64,000 bases of DNA from Seminavis robusta (GCA_903772945.1 CAICTM010000320.1:1-64000), one strand, 5' to 3'. Counted from the first letter of the stretch, positions 31,620 through 42,639 are shown. The notes: generated from the sequence alone by a model not told the origin. A program made the numbers and translations.

Positions 31620-34213
31620 AAGAAACTAAATGTACTACAAGTACCGGTATAGAAGCCCCTGCGGCTCCGGTGGAAGACGAAGGCAAAGACTTGGAAGCAG
31701 CAGAAGTGGTCCCGCTAGTAACAGAAGCCACTGATAAGGCTAAGGCCAAGGCTAAGGCCAAGGCTGAGGCCACCCAAGACTCAGGATCAGGCACTCAGGA
31801 ATCCGCAAAAGCTGCAAAAGCTGATACCGATGAGAGTGGTACATGTAGCATCTGGGCTATGCCAATGCCAAGAGACAGCGGTGCTACTGAGGCCACCACT
31901 GATAGTACATGTAAGGTTAGCAAGGTTAGCAGGGGTAGCTTTGCGGTTACCGGTAGCATGGGTAGCATTACGGGAGAAACCAGGCATCCGTTCCTGCAAG
32001 AGTTGGTAGAAGATGTCGGAGATCAGCGAGTCCCTGCGGCGCCCGTACCCTCGGGCAAGATTGGTAAGATACACAAGATGGACGCTAACGCTCAATCGCT
32101 GCCCTTGCCATCTGCTTCAGGCAATCCAGGAGCGTTTGCTGTGGAGAGTCCCATGGCGTCTGCTTCCTCTACTGCTGGTACCAGTGTGCAGTTAGCGCCA
32201 CCACTACCGGTAGCTACCACTCCATCCACTGTCTCCGCGTTTGCTATACAGCCACTCCCAGATCATGGAACCCGCCCAACAAGAAATACTGATCAGATAC
32301 ATCAAGGACCAGGGGCCGTTGCGGTCAGGGGCAGGCCCCTATTTGCCACGTCAACTTCACCAGGACAAAGACAAAGACAAAACAATACCACTGCAACCAG
32401 TACCAGCTCCAACCAGGGATTGGCAGTTGCAAACTTGGTAGACGAGGAAGTACATCCGGCATTTCCAGCAGAACCTCAAAGTTCTACGGGTACAACTGCT
32501 ACTCAAAAAACAAAAGACAAAACCAAGCAACTCAAGACCAATATCCTTCTGTTGGCAATGCTCCTCATTGCCATTGCTACTGTGGCCATTGCCGTGGTGG
32601 TTTCGGGAAACAAGAAAAACAATACTGTGGCGTCCTCCGTGGCCCCTACCATTTCCCCTTCTGCAGCACCGACATCCCTGGAGGCATCCATTCTCTCTCT
32701 CCTTCCCGACGAAACCATTTCGGCCATTACCAACCATGCCGGGTCACCACAAGCCAAAGCATGGCAGTGGCTTCTCCAAGACCCCTCTCTTTCGTCCTTA
32801 TCATCATCAGAAGAACGTATCCAGCAACGGTTCGCATTGGCCACATTCTTCTTTGCCACACAAGGAGACAAATGGGCAGTCAATACCCACTGGCTCGACT
32901 ACACCGTACACGAGTGTGAATGGTTCCAAAAAGAGGAATTCGCCAGAAAAGATCTCATTGCCAAGTTTCTTCCCGGATTCTTGACCAATTTCTTTCCTTC
33001 CACCACAACAGTACCACCAAGATGCAACGTTGATGGTCTCCTACAACAGCTCTGGCTGGACCAGAATAATCTCGCTGGCTCAATCCCAGAAGAACTCTTT
33101 TTGTTGACGAACCTCCAAACCGTGTCCATGGCGTTGAACGAACTACAAGGTACCATTTCCACCAATGTAGGCATGCTCACGGCACTCGAGGGTCTATCCA
33201 TTGCAGATCTTGAGGATGCCGGAACCATTCCGTCTGAGATTGGGGTATTGACTAATCTCCGATTTCTCAGCATTGATCGGAATAACCACCAAGGATCCAT
33301 TCCCAGTGAATTGTGGCAGTTGACCAACCTCGACACACTGGGGTTGACCACACATCCACAGCTCAAAGGGAGTCTTCCTACTGAAATTGGCCTTTTCTCC
33401 AACCTCCGCTGGCTCATTATGGACAATTGCGATTATTCCGGTACGTGTTGTTTGTTCTGGTCTGTTCTGTTTTGTTCTGTTTTGATCTGGTCTGTTCGAG
33501 GATTGTTATTATCGTGCGTCGTTTCTAACATGCCAATCTCGATTTATTATTTATTATTAGGAACCATCCCTACGGAAATTGGTCTAGCAACCACTCTGGA
33601 ATGGCTCGTACTTCTCGAGAATCGATTTTCCGGAACTCTTCCAAGCGAAGTAGGAACTCTTCCCAACATTGTTGTCTTCAGTGTAGCAGGAGACATGATG
33701 GAAGGGACACTTCCGACAGAGCTAGGACTACTGACGACGCTGACATTGCTCCGGTTTGCTGATAATCAATTTAGCGGCGCAGTCCCAACTGAATTTGGAC
33801 TGTTGACGGAACTCAACATTACGCTGAGTTTCAAGCACAATGGGTTTCTCACAGGAACCATCCCATCTGAGCTGGGGCTTCTTTCCAACTTGTACGAGCT
33901 CGAATTGCAAGGAAATCAATTTTCGGGTCCGATCCCAAAAGAATTTGGCCAACTCTCCTCGTTGGGCCACCTCACATTGGCCAACAATTTGCTTTCCGGC
34001 ATGGTGCCTCTGGAATTGTCAGCTCTGGGGGAATCCCTCTATGCGTTGACCATGGAAGGCAACCCCTTGCTGCAGGGAACCATTCCCGAAGCAGTGTGCA
34101 ATGTGAGCAGCACCTGTGTAGGCAATGCCATGCATGTGTGCGAAGGGGAGGGCTTGTCATTTGACTGTACAAACCTTTTGTGTGGTTGTGGCTGTGATTG
34201 TGATCTTAGATAG
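31616..34213 (+). CDS. Diatom-type LRR receptor-like membrane protein
   Basis: Two exons, 31616-33440 and 33561-34213, give 825 residues. An N-terminal Ala/Lys/Thr-rich cytoplasmic region of ~305 residues precedes one TM helix at about 308-331 (LLLAMLLIAIATVAIAVVVSG). Then comes a cap domain with RFALATFFFATQGDKW and HECEWF, then about 11 plant-type leucine-rich repeats (GTIPTEIGLxxxLEWLxLxxN) and a Cys-rich end (CGCGCDC). This cap-plus-LRR layout is a large family in pennate diatoms. No kinase domain is present. It likely binds a ligand at the surface. The intron (GTACGTG ... TTATTAG) is 120 nt, a multiple of three, with no in-frame stop, so retention would insert 40 hydrophobic residues into the LRR domain. 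Confidence 0.88.
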   Translation: MKETKCTTSTGIEAPAAPVEDEGKDLEAAEVVPLVTEATDKAKAKAKAKAEATQDSGSGTQESAKAAKADTDESGTCSIWAMPMPRDSGATEATTDSTCKVSKVSRGSFAVTGSMGSITGETRHPFLQELVEDVGDQRVPAAPVPSGKIGKIHKMDANAQSLPLPSASGNPGAFAVESPMASASSTAGTSVQLAPPLPVATTPSTVSAFAIQPLPDHGTRPTRNTDQIHQGPGAVAVRGRPLFATSTSPGQRQRQNNTTATSTSSNQGLAVANLVDEEVHPAFPAEPQSSTGTTATQKTKDKTKQLKTNILLLAMLLIAIATVAIAVVVSGNKKNNTVASSVAPTISPSAAPTSLEASILSLLPDETISAITNHAGSPQAKAWQWLLQDPSLSSLSSSEERIQQRFALATFFFATQGDKWAVNTHWLDYTVHECEWFQKEEFARKDLIAKFLPGFLTNFFPSTTTVPPRCNVDGLLQQLWLDQNNLAGSIPEELFLLTNLQTVSMALNELQGTISTNVGMLTALEGLSIADLEDAGTIPSEIGVLTNLRFLSIDRNNHQGSIPSELWQLTNLDTLGLTTHPQLKGSLPTEIGLFSNLRWLIMDNCDYSGTCCLFWSVLFCSVLIWSVRGLLLSCVVSNMPISIYYLLLGTIPTEIGLATTLEWLVLLENRFSGTLPSEVGTLPNIVVFSVAGDMMEGTLPTELGLLTTLTLLRFADNQFSGAVPTEFGLLTELNITLSFKHNGFLTGTIPSELGLLSNLYELELQGNQFSGPIPKEFGQLSSLGHLTLANNLLSGMVPLELSALGESLYALTMEGNPLLQGTIPEAVCNVSSTCVGNAMHVCEGEGLSFDCTNLLCGCGCDCDLR

Positions 34214-35648
34214 CGCTGGCAGCATTGTAACAGTGAGAAGGCATTCATAACAAATGACTGCCATACACTCTAGATTGTCGTTCGGCAACGAATCGAATCG
34301 AATCACTTCGTCGCGTACTCGGTAAATGCATTGTAGAATTCGTGCTAATACTGGCTCCTGAGCCAGGGTATGAGGACGACATTTCCGTGGATTACACCAG
34401 CAAGAGGCATGTGGCCGCCAGCATGCCAGCGCCATGACATTCGAAGACTCGTGGGGCGACTTGTTCACGACGTCGTGTAGGGCTCTTTCTGTCTGTTTAC
34501 CACTCCAGCTTGACTTGCCAAAGCTAGGAATCAGCTGGGCATGAACGTGCGACAACAAGCTAGCTAGAAACTTTCAGGACTCGACTGAGTCTCCCCGTCA
34601 GGATCCACTATCCACCATAGGGGGGAAAGTCAGAGGAGACAATGAGAATCTTAGCCTGAAAACTGCACATCTCTGCCATTACTGGTAGTACAGGACTTCG
34701 TTCTTTCTATCCACCCAGAGTGCGTAACCTATCTTGCTATCTTGTTTGGTTCTGGTTGTTTACGGCTTGCGTACCCTACAGTGGTGAGAGATGCACTCTA
34801 CGCATCGCATCGTCAGACTCATTTTAATATCTTACTTTCGAGTTCCGAAGCGCGACTGCGCACCAGCACAAAGACAGCGGCCAGCATGTTTGACCCCATT
34901 CACACACGATCACACACTGGTGCAGATTGATGGTCCAGCCGGATCTTCCACCCAGGATGCGGGCAGCAATAGTAAACTGATCTCACAATGGCTGCTCTGT
35001 TGACCAGAAACAAACATCTTTCCTTCAAGTTGTAGAGGAGCTGACCAGAGACGAAAAACCATGCTGAAAATGCCAAAGCCACGGACGAAGCACCTATCCA
35101 GAATGCGGGCGAAATGGATTCTGGCCTTTGCCACCGTTCGGACACATGACACGGACGACTTTTGGGCTTTCCAGAGCATGGTTAGCTTTGATGAGAGTAT
35201 TGTTTGGGTTCGTGCCAATACAGTAGAAAGAACAGATGGATCTTCTTCCAAGCAAAGTGAGAAGAAAGATCGTGAACCAAGAAGGCGACACTTTGTGAGG
35301 AAGAGAAGAGCCCAATAGAAGTTGTTTACTGAGTAGGCAATAGTGATTTGCACGGGCTCGCGAAATGAGCCAAATATAAAAGAATGGAACCCAATTGGTC
35401 GCCCTGAAAGACAGGTACCAGGTACCGCAAGTACGAACTGACTTGGTACGCGTGCTTGTGGTCTAGCAATAGAATCTATAACATGTAAGAACAAAGTAAG
35501 CATGCATTTTGGTCGCCGGCAACTAGCTCTGTCGTGCGGTGCGGCGACATTTTCAATGAGATGAAAGGCTTCGTTGGCTACATGACATTGTAATAACGGC
35601 ACCATCGAAACAAGTCAGTGCGGAAGGGCACTTTACGGTACGTATCTA
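34214..35648. other. Gap with one uncertain minus-strand frame
   Basis: A 231-codon minus-strand frame (35605-34910) competes with an 85-codon plus-strand frame (35061-35318) that ends in a basic stretch (KKDREPRRRHFVRKRRAQ). Neither has a recognised domain. Only one can be real, and both may be chance. A third minus frame, 34558-34157, is of the same quality. No repeat is seen. Confidence 0.25.
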
Positions 35649-36517
35649 TTACACTCGGCCCAGCAGCTGTAGTGTCACCGCTATATTCATCACGACCCAA
35701 GCGAACGCACTGTAGATTGTCGTAGTGGCTACTGCGGACGACTCGTCTGGGTATTCGTAGTCTGGGTTCTTGACCATGGAGAAGGTCATTGGTTCGACGG
35801 TGAATGTGGCTACAGTAGACCCCACCAATGCCCGTTGCTGCCAGGAAGGCATGTTGGAAGAAAGCAATCGTTTTCGACGAGACCCATGCTGCTTGAGTTC
35901 CACGACGAGTGCTCCTTCTGCTGTAAGTTGTATCTTGTCATAGTCAAAGAAAGCTGGTTTCAAGAGAAAGGAGACCACACACGTGTGCAAACTGGTGGTG
36001 GTGGTAGTAGATTTGGGTGTGCACCACTTTCCCGCCCACCCATCTTCTGCGACATCGTCAACGACAATGTTTTGGGAGTTGCGATGAGCCTTTTCCATGT
36101 CTGTGACGACCAAGCTGAGGACGTCGTCTACATCGAACTGTCCCCCAATAACCTCAAAGCAAATGGACACGACACTGCCCTGTTCGACGACAATATCTCC
36201 CGGGTTGATTGGCAGAAATGTCTCTGCATGACAAAAGTACGGGTGGAGTACAGAATCCCATCCCGACAAGAAGCGGCTTGTCTCCTTCATGTCCACTGCA
36301 TGCAAGTGACGCCATTCATTCAATCGCCAGCCAAGTGTGAAAGACAGTTAGACAGTTCAGTTGGCTGTTCAGATCGTGAAGGCAATCTCAGAGCAATAGC
36401 AGCAACTAAATGCGATTGGTAAACTAACTTACGTGGTTGGCTGATACCGGTACCAAGAGCAAACAAGGCACATGCCAGTGGTGCAAGGACACGTTGAAAC
36501 AAGCGCATTGGTGCCAT
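35649..36517 (-). CDS. Small secreted or membrane protein of unknown family
   Basis: Two minus-strand exons, 36517-36433 and 36295-35649, joined at CCAC|GTAAGT and ATGCAG|TGGAC, encode 243 residues. A signal peptide (RVLAPLACALFALGTGIS) precedes a predicted beta-rich ectodomain with motifs TFLPINPGDIVVEQGS and FEVIGGQFDVDDVLSLVV. Four Cys lie in the mature part. A C-terminal hydrophobic helix (FAWVVMNIAVTLQLLG) at about 224-240 would make it type I or GPI-like. The splice restores a frame in which the signal peptide is followed directly by the ectodomain. No family is recognised. The start codon at 36517 has CCACC before ATG, a good context. Confidence 0.7.
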
Positions 36518-37244
36518 GGTGGATCCTCTGCCGTACAGATACTAGTAGCCTGCTCCACGCTTCTTGTTTCTTGAAGCGTTTTGTTTGCTTTGCTTTGCTT
36601 TGCTTTGCTTTGCTTGTCTCAGCTATTTGACTTCAGTTGCAAAATTCAATGGACTTGTTTTGTGTGCGTGACCATGCATGGAACCAAACCAGGAGACAGG
36701 GGAGCTTCCATCAAATAAGAAGGGGTACCTACGGTACCGTATGGGCAGCTGACTTACATGGTCATTGCATCTACAGGGACAACACACATCAGTTGTAAAT
36801 GAGAAGATTGGATTCTGATTCATCTCCGGTGAGACAACAGTGTGTTGTCTATGCCTCTAGCTAGCTAGTAGTAGTGAGCCTTCGCATGCTGATCCCCTTG
36901 CCATGGTTGGGATTTCTACCTAGATGGGTGCCTCGTATCTCTAACCCTGAAATAGATAACGTTTTTGTGAATACCGTTAGCGGTGCGCACTCGTGCAAAA
37001 ATCTTGAAAAAGCCGTTGCTTGATAGGAAAGACTGCATGCCGCTGCGGAACACGATCGATCGAGAGCTCAATATTTTTGAAAAGGAACACAACTACTAGT
37101 AACTCTGCGAGATACATTGTAGCAACTAACTGTCAGGTCATTACGCACTCACTTGCTCACAACAACCTTATCTACTTTATCTACCTTTTCTACACCTTTT
37201 AAGCCAAGCCAAGCCAAGCCAAGCTAAGCTAAGCTAAGGTAGAG
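36518..37244. other. Intergenic DNA with two short pentanucleotide repeats
   Basis: (TTTGC)n occupies 36584-36614. (AAGCC)n turning into (AAGCT)n occupies 37201-37238 and ends 7 bp before the start codon of the next gene, so it lies in its 5' leader. CTAGCTAG words occur near 36860. No gene is seen. Confidence 0.6.
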
Positions 37245-39545
37245 ATGTACTCTTCATTGGGAGCAGGCGGCTCTGCCAATTCTTGGGGAATTCCCAACTA
37301 CTCTTCCAATAGTGGCAGTGGCAGTGGCAGTGGCAGCTATGGCAGATTACAAGCTTTTGAAATGGATGACTACCGCAGCAATGGTAGCAGTGGTACCGGT
37401 AGCAGCAGTAGGAGTTACTATGGAGGAGGAAGAGGAGGAGTCCAAAAGCCCCACTGGCAAAAGTTGGTTTTGGTGGGAGTCATTGTGGGAACCATTAGTT
37501 TGGGGATCTTCTTCAGGTCTTCCTCCACTGATACCAGTACTACCAGTACTACCACTAGTATGGCTGCTGAGTCCAGCTCTGATTATCCATCTTATCCATC
37601 CTACAGTTCCAATAATAACCAAGATACCTATGGATTGAGAGGAAACAACTACCAGTACAACAACAATAATAATGGAAATGGAAATGAAAATGAAAATGAA
37701 AAATACCATCAGAACCAAAACAACAACAACAACAACAACTATGACCATCACCATGACCATGACCATGATGGTTTCCATAACCCCAACAACCCACATGACA
37801 AACAACAGCCACACCATCCCCATGACCAACACCCATTTGATCTCAACAGTCCAAACAACTGGAATCCAAGTAATAAGCCACACAATCAACCACATGATAA
37901 TCCATGGGATCCTGTATACAACAACAATCCTGCTCACCCAGTCATTCAACTGGATCCTGAACCTACCATTACCAATACCAACACCAACATTCATCCCGCT
38001 GAAACCATCCAAAACAGTAACAATAACATTGACATTAATCTGCATCCTCCTCAAAATGTTGTTCAAATCAATTCCACCAAACCATCCCATGTACCCAACA
38101 AATTGGCTCCTTACAACACTGAGACTACAACCACTTCCACAACCACAACTACAACTACAACTGAAATCCCTCCACCTGAATACACACACAACAAAAACGG
38201 CAATTTGACCTTTGAAATCATTCCAGACCAGGAATCACAGTCACAGACTCAACAAGCAGAAGGAACTGAAGAGGAATCGGAAGAAGAAGAGGAATCTGAT
38301 GAGGAAGAAAGCGAAAGTGTAAGCGAAGAAGAAGAAGAAGCTGAAGACGAGTGGGAAGACGAAGAAGAAGAAGAAACATCCACAGAAACCGAGACTACGA
38401 CAGAGGGTGGACAAGATGTCACCACAACCACAACGACCAAAGAAGAAGGAAACGAATGGTTCGTTGAAACCACCACCACGGCACAGACAGAAAAGAATGG
38501 AAACATTACCGTTACTCGTGCGTCTCCTCAGGACGAGGTCCAAGAACACTTGGTCGACAGCAACAGCAACAAAGACTACGATCCCGCGTCCGAATTGCAA
38601 ATGCCTTCCAAAGCGAACGTACAACAACAGCAACAGCAATCGCCTGAACCAGAAGGATCCGATAGTGACGAGGAAGGCGGAGACAGCAATGAGCAGTCGG
38701 AAACTGAACAAGACGAGACAGACGAGAGTTCGGGTGGAAAATGGTTTGAAGGAGGTGCCGAGCCTGCAGGCGACAACACCAACCACGAACAACAACAAGA
38801 CGAAGCAGTGGAGACGGAATCGACAGAAGAACAAGAGGCGGATAACGAAGCTCCGATTGTATACGAAGGAGAAGACGGGAAAGAGCTTGACATGATTGGA
38901 CAAACCGGATACGATCTCGTAGAGGAAACGGAGGAAACTCCCAAGGTAGACGTCGAACCAGCTGACAACCAAAACGATGAAGCACCGGAAGACGGCGAAA
39001 TAGAAGAAGAGCCCGTAGTGGAGGTCGAGGTGCCGGAGAAACCACAGCAAGACGAAAAACAACAACAACAAGCAGGCGACCAAGACGCTTCCGAAACCGA
39101 ACAAGATGTCGAAAAGGAAGAAGAAGAGTCGGAGAACAAACCCGCCGACAAGAAAGCGTCACTGGAGGCCCAGAGCGAAGTTATCGAGGAAGAAATTGAG
39201 GAGCTTGACCAGGAGCTCCAACAGAATGGAATCGGAGGAGAAGATGGTCAAAAAGCGGAAGAATCATTGGCCGCAGCTTTGCAAGATCTGGACACACTCG
39301 ACGAAGAACTGGAGCAAGAGCTTGAAGGACTAGACGAGCTCGATGAAGAAGGAGAAGATGGAAACGAGGATGGTCAAGGCGAGGACGAATCTTTGGCCGC
39401 AGCGCCGGAAGATCTCGGAACACTCGAAGAAGAACTGGAGCAAGAGTTTGAAGAACAAGACGAGCTGGACGAAGAAGGAGAAGACGAGGACGAAGATGGA
39501 GACGAAGACGGAGGCGAAGACGAAGATGGGGGTGGCCGAAACTAG
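37245..39545 (+). CDS. Acidic single-pass protein with Asn/His-rich region
   Basis: A single frame encodes 766 residues. A Gly/Ser/Tyr-rich N-terminus (1-70) precedes a TM helix at about 73-90 (LVLVGVIVGTISLGIFF). Then come a Ser/Thr/Tyr part, an Asn/His/Pro-rich region (120-240), a Thr-rich linker and about 430 residues dominated by Glu/Asp/Gln. The end carries two tandem copies of a ~50-residue unit (EESLAAALQDLDTLDEELEQ and its variant). No enzyme motif is seen. The outer acidic part could bind cations. Such composition occurs in proteins of biomineralising algae, but there is no direct evidence. Layout and bias resemble the 716-residue gene at 21.6 kb without sequence similarity. Confidence 0.75.
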   Translation: MYSSLGAGGSANSWGIPNYSSNSGSGSGSGSYGRLQAFEMDDYRSNGSSGTGSSSRSYYGGGRGGVQKPHWQKLVLVGVIVGTISLGIFFRSSSTDTSTTSTTTSMAAESSSDYPSYPSYSSNNNQDTYGLRGNNYQYNNNNNGNGNENENEKYHQNQNNNNNNNYDHHHDHDHDGFHNPNNPHDKQQPHHPHDQHPFDLNSPNNWNPSNKPHNQPHDNPWDPVYNNNPAHPVIQLDPEPTITNTNTNIHPAETIQNSNNNIDINLHPPQNVVQINSTKPSHVPNKLAPYNTETTTTSTTTTTTTTEIPPPEYTHNKNGNLTFEIIPDQESQSQTQQAEGTEEESEEEEESDEEESESVSEEEEEAEDEWEDEEEEETSTETETTTEGGQDVTTTTTTKEEGNEWFVETTTTAQTEKNGNITVTRASPQDEVQEHLVDSNSNKDYDPASELQMPSKANVQQQQQQSPEPEGSDSDEEGGDSNEQSETEQDETDESSGGKWFEGGAEPAGDNTNHEQQQDEAVETESTEEQEADNEAPIVYEGEDGKELDMIGQTGYDLVEETEETPKVDVEPADNQNDEAPEDGEIEEEPVVEVEVPEKPQQDEKQQQQAGDQDASETEQDVEKEEEESENKPADKKASLEAQSEVIEEEIEELDQELQQNGIGGEDGQKAEESLAAALQDLDTLDEELEQELEGLDELDEEGEDGNEDGQGEDESLAAAPEDLGTLEEELEQEFEEQDELDEEGEDEDEDGDEDGGEDEDGGGRN

Positions 39546-40187
39546 ATTCAACCGCGAAGGCGACGGTGACACGACTGGCTAGAATATCGTCTCGTCATAA
39601 TGTACGATGTAATTCATAGAAAGGAAGATTGCATATGTCCATAGCGGCGCCTTGCTCGTCGTTCCCACTTCGCCACCATCGTTGCAGGCGAACCCTAGCA
39701 ACCGTTGTGGAAATTCCAGCGCTGTGGCCAGCTTTTGAGGGAAATCCTGCATTCAGCATTCGGGCTACTAAGCGCTATGGGAAATCCAGTGCTGGGGCAA
39801 CCCATTGTACCGGTAGGGATTGCATTGCTGGGGCTGGCTCATTGGAATTATATAGTGCTAATGCTGGGGCAAGTCATCGTGAGTCGAGCCATGGACTCTC
39901 CGATAATAGTAGACTTGAGTCTTTTCTCCAGTGCTACCGGTAGGGCCAACTGTTGTTGGAATTCCAGTGCTGGGGTGAGTCCTTGTAGGAAATGAAGTGC
40001 TGGGGCCAGCTTTTGAGGCAAATCCAGCGCTGGCTGGGGCAAACAGCTTGAGAAATCCAGTGCTGGGGTCACGACCTCCACCATCCCATGCACCGAGGCG
40101 AAACCAAACCAACTCAACCCTTTGTTTTGCTATGATCAGTCGTGGATACGTACTCGCCAACTTGTACAAGGAACTTGCAATTGAGCC
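39546..40187. repeat. Degenerate GAAATCCAGTGCTGGGG repeats
   Basis: Between about 39700 and 40080 variants of GAAATCCAGTGCTGGGGCAA-CC occur some ten times at irregular spacing (for example 39781, 39955, 40016, 40051). It is an old, scrambled minisatellite just upstream of the decayed multi-TM gene. No coding frame is supported. Confidence 0.55.
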
Positions 40188-41037
40188 ATGGCAGCCAATA
40201 GCCAGAAGAAACAAGACAACAGCAAGAATAAGAAGAACAAAAAGATGGGCATGGCACGAACAGCAACACCAGGATCGCTCTCCGTAGCCTACGAGCCAGT
40301 GCCATCACTGAGCCAGGAAAGAGTTGGTCATGTCTACTGGAAGAAGCTGAGTGCGAGGATCTTTTCCTGCATTCTCCTATTCGTTTCCTCCGTTGATCTC
40401 TTGAACTTTTCTGTTTGCCATCACCGGCACGGGATATCAACCCGAAAAGTCTACTGGCCTTGCTGATTGTGACTCCGATGATGATTTCTTCGAGTCGGTT
40501 GGTCACGTGGACTGCGCCGATGCGGCCATTGAGCAGGAGATGCACACTTGGCAACCTCGTTACTCTTACTTCCAATTGGCCATTAGCGTTCCGGGTTTCT
40601 TGGTTGGTCTCTTGGGAATTCGAGTCAGCTGTTCTGCTACTACCGGTAGCGGTATGGACAACTACCAGCTTGCCAAGCGCTACATGCAGGGGACCATCCT
40701 CGTGGGCATTGCCTGGTTCCTTTACAACTAGTGGCTCACCGTGCGCTTTGACAAGGAATATGATCTCCTAAAAGCAGCAAAGCAGAAGACCAACCTGGAG
40801 TACTATTCGAACGCATCGGTTCTCATGATTCCTTCCATTCTTGTTTGGGTATTGTGCTGTCTGCAGGCTTTGAGATTCCAGTCCACGCTTCAGGAAGTGG
40901 GAGCTTTCGTGGATCAAGATCATGAAGAGGATATCCCCACCGCGCTGGATCCCCGGGATATTGAACTCACGTACGGTACGCACCCGCTGGAAAAGGAAGG
41001 ACCACCAACACCCAAGCTGAATGAATCGATAGAATAG
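40188..41037 (+). pseudogene. Decayed multi-pass membrane protein gene
   Basis: Starting at ATG 40188 (MAANSQKKQDNSKNKKNKK), a basic tail leads into a hydrophobic helix (RIFSCILLFVSSVDLLNF). Protein-like sequence continues in a second frame from about 40408 (LFAITGTGYQPEKS, then YFQLAISVPGFLVGLLGI and TILVGIAWFLYN). An in-frame TAG follows at 40729-40731, and the same frame then continues as RFDKEYDLLKAAKQKTNLEY, a fourth TM (LMIPSILVWVLCCLQAL) and a soluble end at 41037. One single-base shift near 40405 and one stop thus interrupt an otherwise well-kept ~280-residue, four-TM protein. I do not recognise the family. No splice sites remove either lesion, but sequence error cannot be excluded. 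Confidence 0.6.
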
Positions 41038-41923
41038 TAATAGTCCGGTTCGTGAATTGAGCGCGAGTACTATGCAAAATAGATTCGAGGTCCAGCTCTT
41101 GGATACCGTACATACAAAGGACAAGTCAATGATTCCGTCGCTGCATGCACCGTCGTTTAGGCACTCGTCATCATTCGACACTGGCACACTCCCAGTGGAC
41201 AAGTCTTGCTCAATCAAGACCCTGAACACAATTTGACCTCGAGTGCGGACATCACATGACCTACTAAAGAGCGTCCAAGGACGACCGGGTTCAAATTTGT
41301 GCCCCCGATCCGAAAGACTTCCCACGGGTGGTCATGATTGCTTTGCTGCAGGACAACTGCGGGAAACGAGCGTACAAAATTCGTTGCACCGGCGGAAATA
41401 TATTGCTCGATGATGACATGAACACGTGGATGCAGCGTACTGATTCGAATGCTACAACCGAAAAGAGGAGGAATACAGCAGCGGCTCAGTTCCCCAAGTC
41501 ATTGGCACCATCAAGTTATAAGTATCCTTCCATTGAAACAGGAAAGGCTGACGACGAAGTGGCGGGTTCCATGGCACAGAAGAAACAGACCCATACCGGT
41601 ACACCAACAGACATCGAGCCTGTTGTACTCGAACGCGAGGAATCAATCCAACCGGCAACCAGTCCCAGGCCAACTTGAAAGACAACCTCAGTCAGTGCCA
41701 CGGTCTGGCACAGCGTGGATACGGCCGTGGAGATCCCGGGTCGTTCGTTCGTCGCTCATCCAAAACGCCCAATGAGCCGAGTCGAGTCGAGTCACCTGTT
41801 ATTGACGGGACTGAAAATAGCACTCAATCGCGATAGTCGAAGATTGAGAGAGCTTTGAGAGCAGCACACAAACACTCTTCTCCTTCTATCACCAGAGTCG
41901 AGTCCACTATACTATAGTATACC
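41038..41923. other. Intergenic DNA with a weak ORF
   Basis: A plus-strand frame at 41328-41678 (Thr/Lys/Glu-rich, 116 codons) has no motif and poor context. The ~20 bp before the EMC5 start contain CTATACTATAGTATACC, an AT-rich palindromic stretch that may include the core promoter or leader. Confidence 0.3.
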
Positions 41924-42280
41924 ATGAGTGCTAGTGGTATAACTCTAACAGGTTTTGTAGTGCTGCTGCATGCAGCTTACAGTTGTCTCCATTTCAAGAG
42001 TTTACTTCAAGAATTGGATATCAGCATTGATGCCGCAGCGGAAGGAGGACGTTCGGTACCTCCAGCGGATGTCTGGGTAGAATGTGGCATTGGACTTGTA
42101 ATTGTGTTTTTGGGTCAACTATTGGGACCAGGTGCTGGAACCTGGCAGCCTTGTCTCACTACTACAGGAGCAAGTGGAGTCAAAAGACGACCTCTGGTGG
42201 CACCGGCTCATATTTCCCGTGATTTTGATATCTATGCGGACCGCTCCAAGGCTGTGGCAGCCATCAAGAAAGGCATCTGA
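41924..42280 (+). CDS. EMC5: ER membrane complex subunit 5 (MMgT family)
   Basis: A single exon encodes 118 residues, the usual length for this family. TM1 is at about residues 5-22 with the family signature GFVVLLHAAYSCLHFKSLL (LxHAAYS). A short loop containing PADVWVECGIGL corresponds to the conserved P-xD-xxE segment and leads into TM2 (GLVIVFLGQLLG). The C-terminal part faces the cytosol (RPLVAPAHISRDFDIYADR). EMC5 is a core subunit of the ER membrane protein insertase; the family was also named membrane magnesium transporter. No intron, and the frame is intact. Confidence 0.8.
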   Translation: MSASGITLTGFVVLLHAAYSCLHFKSLLQELDISIDAAAEGGRSVPPADVWVECGIGLVIVFLGQLLGPGAGTWQPCLTTTGASGVKRRPLVAPAHISRDFDIYADRSKAVAAIKKGI

Positions 42281-42639
42281 ATTTGATTGATTTGATTGGA
42301 AGGCAAAAAGTCTGTTGGATTGTGTAGCCGTTCACTTTTACTTTTGTCTACGATAACACCATAGCCACGTCCACAAACAATTTTAAAAGATATCCTACAC
42401 ACAAACAACTAAATTTTTACAACCATGCTCAATCCTCTGGAAAATCCTGCCCACTGCTAAAGCGTTGCCTTTTTCTATTCAAGTCCATGCATAGAATGGA
42501 TAGAATTCAATGGACAAGCTTTTCTCCTTTTGTGGGCACAATTTAATACGGGTACCATGGGCCAGTGGCCTAGTTCTTGAGCCCCTTTGACCTCCCCCAG
42601 GCACATAGTAGCATGTTTGTTCTCTCATCTCATGGACAT
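42281..42639. other. Intergenic DNA
   Basis: AT-rich sequence between the EMC5 stop and the ankyrin relic. No frame or repeat is seen beyond one GGGTACCATGG word at 42550. Confidence 0.5.

Noticed and set aside
34910-35605. 231-codon minus-strand frame as a confident gene
   Set aside because: No domain, no signal and competing frames on the other strand; kept only as an uncertain note.
37347-39162. Several long minus-strand frames inside the 37.2-39.5 kb gene
   Set aside because: They mirror the Asn/His and Glu-rich coding strand and consist of matching low-complexity residues; they are shadows.
41270-41310. A GGTTCAAAT word resembling a tRNA B box
   Set aside because: No matching A box or cloverleaf stems nearby. 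No tRNA, rRNA or CRISPR array was found anywhere in the window.
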